Part shown: positions 34,734-40,567 of the stretch, piece by piece | Layout: every line of letters starts with the position of its first letter | Position numbering within the stretch: position 1 is the stretch's first letter | Translations under genes and position numbers: made by a program | Origin: Hymenobacter cavernae | GTDB taxonomy: Bacteria; Bacteroidota; Bacteroidia; Cytophagales; Hymenobacteraceae | Direction: 5' to 3' | Assembly: GCF_014641455.1 (NCBI RefSeq) | Contig: NZ_BMHT01000013.1 | Location: 1 to 40,567 of the forward strand | Length of the DNA stretch: 40,567 bases | Notes under the pieces: model-generated | What the model was told of the DNA's origin: nothing | Databases searched by the model: none | The model's input: the letters and a program-made list of their open reading frames with translations, nothing else

Positions 34734-34790
34734 GATAATCTAGCTATTCTTGACTTTCAAGAAAATCAAGATCATCTTCCTTATCAAGAT
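34734..34790. promoter_or_regulatory. Repeat cluster between parA and its partner
   Basis: AAAGATAATCT recurs here (also at 33911). An inverted repeat TCTTGA/TCAAGA lies at 34748-34762, and two direct ATCAAGAT copies at 34765-34772 and 34783-34790. The shared motif on both sides of parA suggests one DNA-binding protein, probably the small downstream protein, recognises both. Confidence 0.65.
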
Positions 34791-34794
34791 AAAA

Positions 34795-35109
34795 ATGGCG
34801 GTAAAATCGAAACCTGATCTCGACCAACTAATTCCAACGAGTTCGCCCGACGACCTCTTATTAAAACCTAAAACACCAGCAGTAATAGGGACTTCGCTTC
34901 CAGGTGCATCACCGACGGAAATAACTAAAATTAAATACTCTAGTATTCTGCCCTCGGATGTATGGAAGCAACTGCATCAGCTATCCTTTTGGGACCGCAA
35001 AGACCTAAGTGTTATTATAGAAGCCGCCTTGATAGAGTACTTCAAAGAGCACCCAGATGCACAGCGTGAATTACCAGAAGAAGAGAAGCGTCGGCGTCGG
35101 CTGCTTTAA
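34795..35109 (+). CDS. Small partition protein, ribbon-helix-helix-like (ParB role)
   Basis: This encodes 104 residues from ATG 34795; a longer frame from 34750 would run through the repeat cluster and was rejected. A flexible, proline- and lysine-rich N-terminus is followed by KYSSILPSDVWKQLHQLSFW and DLSVIIEAALIEYFKEHP. The strand-helix-helix pattern fits ribbon-helix-helix (CopG/MetJ-like) proteins. The end is a charged EEEKRRRR tail. In type Ib partition, such proteins bind the centromere and stimulate ParA through their N-terminal arm, often containing a basic residue. Position directly after parA supports the call. Confidence 0.75.
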   Translation: MAVKSKPDLDQLIPTSSPDDLLLKPKTPAVIGTSLPGASPTEITKIKYSSILPSDVWKQLHQLSFWDRKDLSVIIEAALIEYFKEHPDAQRELPEEEKRRRRLL

Positions 35110-35488
35110 CATTCAATGTTTGTTGTCTTGATACTAGGGAATCGCGGGCCAGTTACGATCCATTTGTTGACTGACCGCCTGAGGAGAGCAGCGCCTGAGG
35201 AACGTTCTAGAAACATAGCATTCTGGGGAGCTTTCCCGCGGAAAAGCCACCTGGAACCCTGATTGCAAGGCGAAAAGCAAGCAAAAGCGTACCGAATCCG
35301 GTACAAAACCGCCGTTTTCGGCCCTTTTTGCACGCCCATTCTCACGAATCTTTCCTCAACTACAATATAATCAATAGTTTAACCTGTTTTCGTGCCGTTT
35401 TCGCAACACTACTGGGCGGTAGCCCCACGACTCGCGCAGCGCGTGGCCTGCAATTGCACCTCAAAAAGCCCGATATCTGCAATGGTTA
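35110..35488. other. Non-coding region between partition and resolvase genes
   Basis: No convincing gene is present. A GCAATTGC palindrome lies at 35450-35457, matching the array on the other side of the resolvase. A hairpin CCACG/CGTGG lies at 35424-35445. Confidence 0.45.
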
Positions 35489-36160
35489 CTAGCTACCGGC
35501 TGGGTCTTCTTGGGCCCGCTGGGCCAGGCGTTGCACCTGTTTGTGGGTGAAGCCACAACCCCGCCGCGTGCGAAAGCCTAACCCCTCCAATTCTTGCGCA
35601 ATCTGGTTGTAGCTATGCCCCTGCCCCAGGCGGGCCAGGATCAACGCCGTCGCCTGGCGGTTACCCTCGTGCTGGCGGGCATTGCGCTGGCGGGCGACCT
35701 GCCCTTGGGCCTGCGCGGCCACCGTCAGGTTCTGGGGAGAACCGAGCTGCTTGCCCTGCTTCTTGAGCACCTGCAGCGCGCGGCGGGTACGCTCGCTGAT
35801 CATATCGCGCTCCTGCTCGGCCAGGGCCGCGAAGATGTGCACGGTAAACTTATTGGCTTGCGGCTGATCACAGGCCACGAACTCCACCCCCGATTCCATC
35901 AAGGAAGCAATGAAGGCCACATTGCGACTCAGCCGGTCGAGCTTGGCAATCACCAGCACCGCCCCGCGCGCTTTGGCCAGCTGCACCGCGGCGCGCAGCT
36001 GGGGCCGCTCCGCCGTCTTGCCACTCTCCACTTCCACGAACTCCCCCCACACGGCTTCCGCCTTGACGAAGGCCCGCACCATCTGCTGCTGGGCCGTCAG
36101 ACCCAAGCCACTCTTGCCTTGTTGCAGGGTACTGACACGGTAGTAGGCTACATAGGGCAT
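35489..36160 (-). CDS. Serine recombinase (resolvase/invertase family)
   Basis: This encodes 223 residues from ATG 36160 (MPYVAYYRVST); an ATG at 36235 would add 25 unlike residues and lies inside an inverted repeat. The catalytic serine is S10 in YYRVSTLQQGKSG. AKLDRLSRNVAFIASLMESG and AALAEQERDMISERTRRAL are standard resolvase motifs. The C-terminal region ATALILARLGQGHSYNQIAQ then FTHKQVQRL is a helix-turn-helix that binds the site. It most likely resolves plasmid multimers, and a perfect inverted repeat 70 bases upstream (36230-36263) is a good candidate site. Confidence 0.92.
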   Translation of the reverse strand: MPYVAYYRVSTLQQGKSGLGLTAQQQMVRAFVKAEAVWGEFVEVESGKTAERPQLRAAVQLAKARGAVLVIAKLDRLSRNVAFIASLMESGVEFVACDQPQANKFTVHIFAALAEQERDMISERTRRALQVLKKQGKQLGSPQNLTVAAQAQGQVARQRNARQHEGNRQATALILARLGQGHSYNQIAQELEGLGFRTRRGCGFTHKQVQRLAQRAQEDPAGS

Positions 36161-36229
36161 AGGCAAGTAGGGCAGGGGAGGAGAGAAGAAGGTCGAAATA
36201 GTCGAGTTCTCCTCAAAAGTAAGCTTCTT

Positions 36230-36263
36230 GGACATTATGTAAACGCTCCTTTACATAATGTCC
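36230..36263. promoter_or_regulatory. Candidate resolvase site: perfect 14-bp inverted repeat
   Basis: GGACATTATGTAAA (36230-36243) and TTTACATAATGTCC (36250-36263) with spacer CGCTCC. The 34-bp size and position just upstream of the recombinase fit a res site I or operator. Confidence 0.7.
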
Positions 36264-36380
36264 AACCCCGCCAAAATCCTTGGGTTCGCGCCCTGTCCTG
36301 CGAGGAAACAGCGCTTGCTCGGTAGCCGCTGGTCCCCTCGGGGACGCCCGCCCGATTCGAGAAGAAGCGACCCGCCAAGC

Positions 36381-36422
36381 GGTAGGGCAATTGCCCGAAA
36401 GCACGCGGGCAATTGCCCTACC
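36381..36422. repeat. 17-bp perfect inverted repeat carrying two GCAATTGC sites
   Basis: GGTAGGGCAATTGCCCG (36381-36397) and its exact complement at 36406-36422 enclose the loop AAAGCACG. It can form a strong hairpin or be a paired binding site. Confidence 0.8.
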
Positions 36423-36503
36423 AGTCCGAAGAGGTAGTGGCTCCGGCTAAAAAATGGGTGAATTATTACCGAAAAGAGGTTAAGGAGCTGATTACCAGAA
36501 GTG

Positions 36504-36884
36504 ATTGCCAGAAATATTATTACTTATTCCACATGGCATAGCGCGCCCATTGCCAAGGGAGCAATTGCCAGGATGGAAATTGCCGGGAATATATGCGCAG
36601 CCGGGTACCTGCGAAAACCCGCATTCCGCCGCGTGGAGGCAGTTTGTTGGCAATTGCCAAGGGAAGACGAGCAATTGCCATTCTCTTGTTGCCGCTGTGT
36701 CCACACAGCCCTACTTAAACCAGTCGCCAGTCTGGGGGAGGAGCAATCCACGGCCTAATAGAGCAGCGCGGGGAGAAATCGGGGAGCAATTGCCACTATG
36801 GAAATTGCCCAGAATATAAGCACTGCTTGATCGCCCGCAGAAGCCCTTCCAGAGGCTGTGAGGCCAGGTTTATTGGCAATTGCC
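36504..36884. repeat. GCAATTGC array with a duplicated module
   Basis: Full copies lie at 36561, 36650, 36671, 36786 and 36876 (plus 36387 and 36409 to the left). Half copies ATTGCC lie at 36504, 36549, 36579 and 36804. Two modules share order and sequence: GGGAGCAATTGCCA, ATGGAAATTGCC, GAATATA, then TTGGCAATTGCC about 60-85 bp on. Module one is 36558-36658; module two is 36783-36884. Confidence 0.75.
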
Positions 36885-36937
36885 TCTGCCACGTGCCACC
36901 ATGAGGACACGTGAGGCTGGCGTACGTACGGAGTGGC

Positions 36938-37624
36938 CTATTCGTAGAAGAGCGTCTGAAAGAAAGTGGGCAACACGGCCAAATCCAGGGCCGGGGCGAG
37001 AGCCTGTTGCTGAAATTGCACGGTCACGCGCTGCGCCTCCGGCGTGGGATGTACCACCAGTAGGCGTTCCTCTTGCAACCATTGTAGATGCTGCTGGAGC
37101 GTGCGCCACGACTTCGCTGTGTTCTCCTGCAGCCACAGCTGCAAGCCATCAGGGGTATAAACGCCGTCATAGGTGTTGGAGTGGCCCAGAAAGGCGAGGC
37201 TTACTACCTCTTGAAAGCACTCTGGTGCCCCCTTGGGTGGCCAGGGATACGCAATCGCTTGGTAGGCCACCTGCATCAGCCACTCCTCGCTCATGTCGTC
37301 AGCTTCTGCCCCGGGCTCGGGCAGCAAGATGGGACGCCAGGACGGCAGACCCGTGCTCTGTTGCCACTGTAGGTGCACCCGTTGCTGCAATGCCGGCAGC
37401 AACTGCTCGGTCTCGGTGCTGGACAGGCGGTGCTGTTCAACTAAGTAAAAGCCGTCACAAGGGGCAAACACGTACGCCCGCACACGCCCAGCTTCGTTGC
37501 GCTCGACAAAGAGACAATAGTCTTCCGTCTGGTGGCAGAAGATAATCTGGTGTGCCGCCAGGAAGTCAGCAGAGAATGGCAGGGGCGTGTCAAAGGGTAC
37601 CAAGGGGGAAGCAGGAGTAGCCAT
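36938..37624 (-). CDS. Hypothetical protein
   Basis: This encodes 228 residues from ATG 37624 (MATPASPL); an ATG nine codons upstream is possible. It is rich in Gln, Leu and Trp. Central residues read EYWL-like 'EEWLMQVAYQAIAYPWPP', and the last third has LQLWLQENTAKSWRTLQQHL then LLVVHPTP, which looks like a short winged-helix fold. I recognise no family. It lies divergently from the XRE regulator, so the two may share a control region, and next to the GCAATTGC array. Confidence 0.6.
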   Translation of the reverse strand: MATPASPLVPFDTPLPFSADFLAAHQIIFCHQTEDYCLFVERNEAGRVRAYVFAPCDGFYLVEQHRLSSTETEQLLPALQQRVHLQWQQSTGLPSWRPILLPEPGAEADDMSEEWLMQVAYQAIAYPWPPKGAPECFQEVVSLAFLGHSNTYDGVYTPDGLQLWLQENTAKSWRTLQQHLQWLQEERLLVVHPTPEAQRVTVQFQQQALAPALDLAVLPTFFQTLFYE

Positions 37625-37785
37625 GGGGTAGCGAAAAGGAAAGGTTTTCAAGCAAGAGCGGTTTCGGCCACCCCAGCAGACGATCTAGGAGAAGCGCAGA
37701 ACAGCAAAGAAGAGCAAAATCGGAAGGGGTACTGCCAGCAGCCGGTCCCTATCCTTTGTGGCTCAAGGTACAGGTTATTTTGCTA

Positions 37786-37807
37786 ATGTGGACATATAAG
37801 TCCACAT
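37786..37807. promoter_or_regulatory. Palindromic operator overlapping the XRE start
   Basis: ATGTGGAC (37786-37793) and GTCCACAT (37800-37807) form a perfect 8-bp inverted repeat around ATATAA. The right arm includes the first two bases of the proposed ATG, so a protein bound here would block its own gene and perhaps the divergent one. Confidence 0.65.
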
Positions 37808-38075
37808 GCGAAGCCGGCACAGGCCAGAGCTTGCGGAGGTGAAGAAAGCCGCCATTCGTCAAGCCTTTGGCACGCATCTGCGCCTGCTCCGTGAGCAACG
37901 AGGCTGGAGTCAACAAGCGCTGGCCGATGTAGCGGATGTGGCGAAAAAGACGATTTACCGCCTGGAGACGGCTCAAACCTCGCCCACGTTGGAGGTGCTG
38001 GCCTGCTTGGCGGAAGGGTTGGAAATACCCTTGCGGGACCTCGTGGATTTCTCCGCAACGGAGTCGCGTGCTTGA
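37806..38075 (+). CDS. XRE-family transcriptional regulator
   Basis: This encodes 89 residues. FGTHLRLLREQRGWSQQALADVADVAKKTIYRLETAQTSP and more is a textbook HTH_3 domain (about residues 21-80), the Cro/C1 type. The short length means it has little besides DNA binding, as in phage or plasmid control proteins. The start ATG overlaps an inverted repeat, consistent with autoregulation. A GTG at 37839 is an alternative start that would keep the whole domain. Target genes are unknown; the divergent hypothetical gene is the obvious one. Confidence 0.85.
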   Translation: MRSRHRPELAEVKKAAIRQAFGTHLRLLREQRGWSQQALADVADVAKKTIYRLETAQTSPTLEVLACLAEGLEIPLRDLVDFSATESRA

Positions 38076-38236
38076 GGCATATGCTGTAGGGCGCTGTCTC
38101 TGTTCTGTGAGCGAAAACAGCGCAGATAGTCGCCTTGGGTTCTCTGAACCACTTTCTTAGTGGGAGAAGTAACGGAGGAGTCTGGCTAATGTGTTAAGAT
38201 TGAGTTAAATAGCGTAATAATCGGACTTCTTACGGC

Positions 38237-38278
38237 TGAGCTGGGTAGGCGAATGCGTAGTTTCGCCTACCCAGCTCA
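38237..38278. terminator. Strong 17-bp hairpin upstream of the hydrolase gene
   Basis: TGAGCTGGGTAGGCGAA (38237-38253) and its exact complement at 38262-38278 with loop TGCGTAGT. No T-run follows. It lies 59 bp before the hydrolase start, so it may terminate the XRE transcript or protect or regulate the hydrolase mRNA. Confidence 0.55.
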
Positions 38279-38337
38279 TCAGGCTTGTTCCAGGTGACTG
38301 GATTGTCGCTTTTTTCACTCCCTTATCAGCCAGCTCT

Positions 38338-39159
38338 ATGAATAAAATCACGGTAACCGACGGTACGGAAATCTACTACAAGGACTGGGGCACCGGCCAG
38401 CCGCTGGTCTTCCATCATGGGTGGCCCCTCTCCAGCGACGACTGGGATGCCCAACTGCTGTTCTTCCTCAACAAAGGCTACCGGGTGATTGCCGCTGACC
38501 GCCGCGGGCATGGGCGCTCCTCGCAACCCGCCACCGGGCACGACATGGACACCTACGTAGCGGATATCATCGAACTGGCCGACCACCTCGACCTAAAGGA
38601 TGCCGTGCACATCGGCCACTCAACTGGTGGAGGCGTGGCCATTCGCTACGCCGCTCGTGCTGCCCACGGCCGCGTCGCTAAGGTGGTGCTCATCAGCGCC
38701 GTCCCCCCTTTGATGCTCCAAACCCCGGCCAATCCCGACGGCGTGCCGATAGCGGTCTTTGATGAGATCCGCGAAGGCACGGCGACCAACCGCGCCCAGT
38801 ACTATCAGGATTTTACCCTGCCTTTCTACGGCTACAACCGTGAGGGTGCTCAGATCAAGCAAGGCATCCGCGACAACTGGTGGCGGCAGGGCATGAGCGG
38901 GGGAGCCAATGCGCACTACTTCGGCATTGCTGCCTTCTCGGAAACGGATTTCACCGACGACCTGAAAAGTGTGGAGCTGCCGGTGCTGGTGCTGCATGGC
39001 GAGGACGACCAGATTGTGCCCTTTCACCTGAGCGGAGCCAAGTCCATCCAGCTCCTGCAGCAGGGCCAGCTGATTTCCTATCCTGGCTTTCCGCACGGCA
39101 TGCCCGCCACCGAAGCCGCTACTATCAATGCCGACCTACTAGCCTTTATTCAGGCCTAG
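38338..39159 (+). CDS. Alpha/beta hydrolase, non-heme chloroperoxidase-like
   Basis: This encodes 273 residues. The fold's motifs are all present: oxyanion-region HHGWPLSSDDW, DRRGHGRS, the nucleophile elbow HIGHSTGGG (S95), LHGEDDQIVP (acid D224) and GFPHGM (H253). This matches cofactor-free haloperoxidases, which in life are mostly esterases or perhydrolases. The length is normal and there is no signal peptide, so it is cytoplasmic. It sits alone between two strong hairpins, with a palindromic terminator directly after it. Composition is GC-rich like the core plasmid. Confidence 0.92.
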   Translation: MNKITVTDGTEIYYKDWGTGQPLVFHHGWPLSSDDWDAQLLFFLNKGYRVIAADRRGHGRSSQPATGHDMDTYVADIIELADHLDLKDAVHIGHSTGGGVAIRYAARAAHGRVAKVVLISAVPPLMLQTPANPDGVPIAVFDEIREGTATNRAQYYQDFTLPFYGYNREGAQIKQGIRDNWWRQGMSGGANAHYFGIAAFSETDFTDDLKSVELPVLVLHGEDDQIVPFHLSGAKSIQLLQQGQLISYPGFPHGMPATEAATINADLLAFIQA

Positions 39160-39179
39160 TACCGGGCGTATCTTCTCTA

Positions 39180-39211
39180 GAACAAGCCAAGCAGCGCTGC
39201 TTGGCTTGTTC
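39180..39211. terminator. Perfect 32-bp palindrome after the hydrolase
   Basis: GAACAAGCCAAGCAGC (39180-39195) is followed directly by its exact complement to 39211. It begins 21 bases after the hydrolase stop, so it most likely stabilises or ends its mRNA; no strong T-run follows. Confidence 0.65.
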
Positions 39212-39334
39212 GATGGACTACCGTCTGCCCTGCGCGACTGCCGCGCAACGCGTGCCGTCACCCACATCGCCCTTAGCAAGTGGTAGAGGCGAGCGCCAAC
39301 GCGAAAGGAAGAAAACAAAGTAACAGCCCAGTCT

Positions 39335-39373
39335 CACTCCCAAGTACCCGTACGCCGTGGGAGGGTCTTTTTT
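39335..39373 (+). terminator. Intrinsic terminator
   Basis: The stem CTCCCA (39337-39342) and TGGGAG (39358-39363), with an inner GTAC/GTAC pair, is followed by a T-run at 39368-39373. It lies between convergent genes and would end plus-strand transcription. Confidence 0.65.
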
Positions 39374-39455
39374 CCACTATTTTGGCCTTCTTCCGTCTCA
39401 CAAGTTGAGGGCAGTACCTCAACTTGCCCTGTCTTCTGCTGGAAACGCACTTTAA

Positions 39456-40226
39456 TCACTGCTGTTCATACCAGTCGAGAATGTAGTCGGCGACCTGCTC
39501 CCACCCCGGTTCCCCACAGAGGAAATGACTTTTGCCTTCGAAGATCTTGACCGTCACCGGACTCTTCTCATCGGTATAGCGGCTGGCAATCTTCCGGGTC
39601 AGCGGGGCGGGGAAAATATGATCGCTACCGCCCCCAATAAACAACAAGGGAACATGCGGGCGCTGGAAGTCGATCTTGGAAAAAGGATGCAGCACTAATT
39701 GGCGACTGACCTTGTAGCTTTCCGGTACGGCCAAGGCCGCAAAGGCTTTCTCTTTCTCGGCCGCCGGCAGAGTATTGAAAAAGGCATAGTTGTACCAGTT
39801 GCGACTACCCATAAAATACTTCTTCCACGAGAAAAAGCCAAAAGCGGGCAACACCGTTTTTAGGGTCTGAAAAGGCGGGAACACATTCTTCGGTGGGGCG
39901 CCATCAATACTGACACCCGCTGCGGCCTTTCCCATCTCTACCAATTTCAGCGTGGCCATTCCGGCCATCGAGTGGCCAATCAGTAAGGGCTTCTCAGGTA
40001 AGGTGGTTAAGAAGCGAGCAAGGGTCTGGACAATATCGATAAACCCGGTTTTAACCAGGTCCGGATGCACGCTTGCTCGCAGCGCGGCCGGGTCGCCCTC
40101 GTGGCCCGGGTTGGCCGGCGCGTGCACAGTATAGCCCTTCTGTTCATAGTAGCTTTTCCAGTTGGTCCAACTGGTGTTGTTCACAAAGTTGCCATGCAGC
40201 AGAACGATGGTTTTCGAGCGGGCCAT
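39456..40226 (-). CDS. Alpha/beta hydrolase
   Basis: This encodes 256 residues. The N-terminus has IVLLHGNFVNNTSW (oxyanion strand) and the nucleophile elbow LLIGHSMAGM (S86). Later GGGSDHIFP and GKSHFLCGEPGW carry the acid and base. It belongs to the broad Abhydrolase_6 group, similar to esterases and lactonase-like enzymes; the substrate is not clear. It is preceded in the same direction by the PhoD phosphatase, whose stop is 106 bp upstream with a hairpin between, so limited read-through is possible. No signal peptide is visible. Confidence 0.9.
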   Translation of the reverse strand: MARSKTIVLLHGNFVNNTSWTNWKSYYEQKGYTVHAPANPGHEGDPAALRASVHPDLVKTGFIDIVQTLARFLTTLPEKPLLIGHSMAGMATLKLVEMGKAAAGVSIDGAPPKNVFPPFQTLKTVLPAFGFFSWKKYFMGSRNWYNYAFFNTLPAAEKEKAFAALAVPESYKVSRQLVLHPFSKIDFQRPHVPLLFIGGGSDHIFPAPLTRKIASRYTDEKSPVTVKIFEGKSHFLCGEPGWEQVADYILDWYEQQ

Positions 40227-40314
40227 AACGAGCTAGGTTTAGAAAGGGAGAACGGTCGATTCCTCTTCAGTAGTTGCGCAACCCGGTGCGCAATGGCCGC
40301 GCGGTATACGCCCT

Positions 40315-40345
40315 ACCCGGCTACGCCCGCCACTAAGAGCCGGGT
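40315..40345 (-). terminator. Hairpin overlapping the PhoD stop
   Basis: ACCCGGCT (40315-40322) and AGCCGGGT (40338-40345) pair around a 15-base loop that includes the phosphatase stop codon at 40333-40335. No T-run follows, so it may attenuate rather than fully stop transcription into the hydrolase gene. Confidence 0.45.
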
Positions 40346-40567
40346 TGCCCGGCAGTCGGGGCGAACGAATGCGTGGCTGGGAGCCGGCTTAAGGGCTTTC
40401 CTTTCCGGTCGAAGTAGCTGACGCTAATGCCGTCCGGGCGACAGGTCAGCCGGCCAAAGTTGTCTTCCGAAAACACGGCACTGGCGCCGCCCACCTGGTA
40501 CTCGTTTGGGTGGTCCTTCGGCACGCGCAGGGCTCCGTCGAGTTGAAAGTTGGTGGCGCGCATGTGC
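40333..40567 (-). CDS. PhoD-like phosphatase, C-terminal part (continuation across the junction)
   Basis: These are the last 43 codons plus stop of the phosphatase that starts at 1330, together with the redundant 104 bp. The frame reads VGGASAVFSEDNFGRLTCR then GISVSYFDRKGKPLSRLP and ends TAGQPGS. A methionine near 40563 inside the redundancy (MRATNFQLDG) is not a true start. The tail is the short beta extension usual after the catalytic core. Confidence 0.88.
   Translation of the reverse strand, partial: HMRATNFQLDGALRVPKDHPNEYQVGGASAVFSEDNFGRLTCRPDGISVSYFDRKGKPLSRLPATHSFAPTAGQPGS
40464..40567. repeat. Right copy of 104-bp terminal redundancy
   Basis: Identical to bases 1-104; see the left copy. 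Removing one copy gives a 40,463-bp circle. Confidence 0.95.

Larger units (their letters stand above)
36264..36937. other. Non-coding region rich in GCAATTGC palindromes
   Basis: About 670 bp without a credible gene; frames in it are short and low quality. It contains seven full GCAATTGC copies, several half copies and a duplicated module, listed separately. Confidence 0.6.

Noticed and set aside
35594..36325. Plus-strand 243-codon frame
   Set aside because: Antisense of the serine recombinase, which has a complete catalytic motif.
36880..37545. Plus-strand 221-codon frame
   Set aside because: Arg/Pro/Ala-rich antisense of the minus-strand hypothetical gene.
38880..39323. Plus-strand 147-codon frame running past the hydrolase
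   Set aside because: It is out of frame with the hydrolase and runs through a palindromic terminator.
1..40567. tRNA or rRNA genes
   Set aside because: I saw no cloverleaf-like segments or rRNA signature sequences on either strand, though a dedicated scan was not possible.

Overview
The window is almost certainly one complete circular plasmid written out linearly. Bases 1-104 are repeated exactly at 40464-40567, so the unique circle is 40,463 bp, and a PhoD-type phosphatase gene reads straight across the junction. The host is probably a GC-rich member of Bacteroidota (Cytophagales; Hymenobacter or a close relative). Reasons: two giant Bacteroidota-style RHS/YD proteins (one with a DUF6443-like N-terminal part, one with a DUF5977-like tail), an OmpH-type lipoprotein, a TAnnTTTG promoter box, and a Rep_3 initiator of the kind found on Bacteroidota plasmids. 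The genus is an inference.

Layout. (1) 40333-40567 plus 1-1330: PhoD phosphatase (minus). (2) 1863-2327: small lipoprotein. (3) About 2.5-7.6 kb: a strikingly AT-rich island with two overlapping genes, a nucleoside-phosphorylase-like domain fused to a P-loop NTPase and an AAA-like ATPase with a long helical repeat tail. This looks like a STAND-type, two-ATPase anti-phage or conflict system and is the best candidate for something undescribed. (4) 7831-9078: complete IS3-family element with a probable -1 frameshift site, inserted next to the severed 3' end of another gene. (5) 9313-10591: promoter/operator, winged-helix regulator and AbiEii-like nucleotidyltransferase, resembling a type IV toxin-antitoxin pair. 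(6) 24948 down to 10763: one long minus-strand block. It holds an LRR-RHS polymorphic toxin with an AT-rich exchangeable C-terminus, an overlapping immunity-like gene, an OmpH-like lipoprotein, another lipoprotein, and a second giant RHS-like protein. (7) 25.5-27.7 kb: gene relics, an IS110 transposase and a small conserved gene. (8) 28.1-31.0 kb: divergent multi-membrane proteins of the DUF6056 / GT-C glycosyltransferase kind, followed by an IS3 relic. (9) 31.6-36.3 kb: plasmid backbone with an AP2-Rep_3 initiator, five iterons, ParA, a small RHH-like partner, repeats flanking parA, and a serine resolvase with a candidate site. (10) 36.4-36.9 kb: array of GCAATTGC palindromes with a duplicated module. 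(11) 36.9-40.2 kb: hypothetical gene, XRE regulator and two alpha/beta hydrolases.

The backbone (initiator, iterons, ParA/RHH, resolvase) explains replication, segregation and multimer resolution. No relaxase or conjugation gene was seen, so transfer would need helper functions or transposition. The cargo is dominated by conflict functions (NTPase pair, nucleotidyltransferase pair, RHS toxin with immunity) and mobile elements, with a few metabolic or envelope enzymes.
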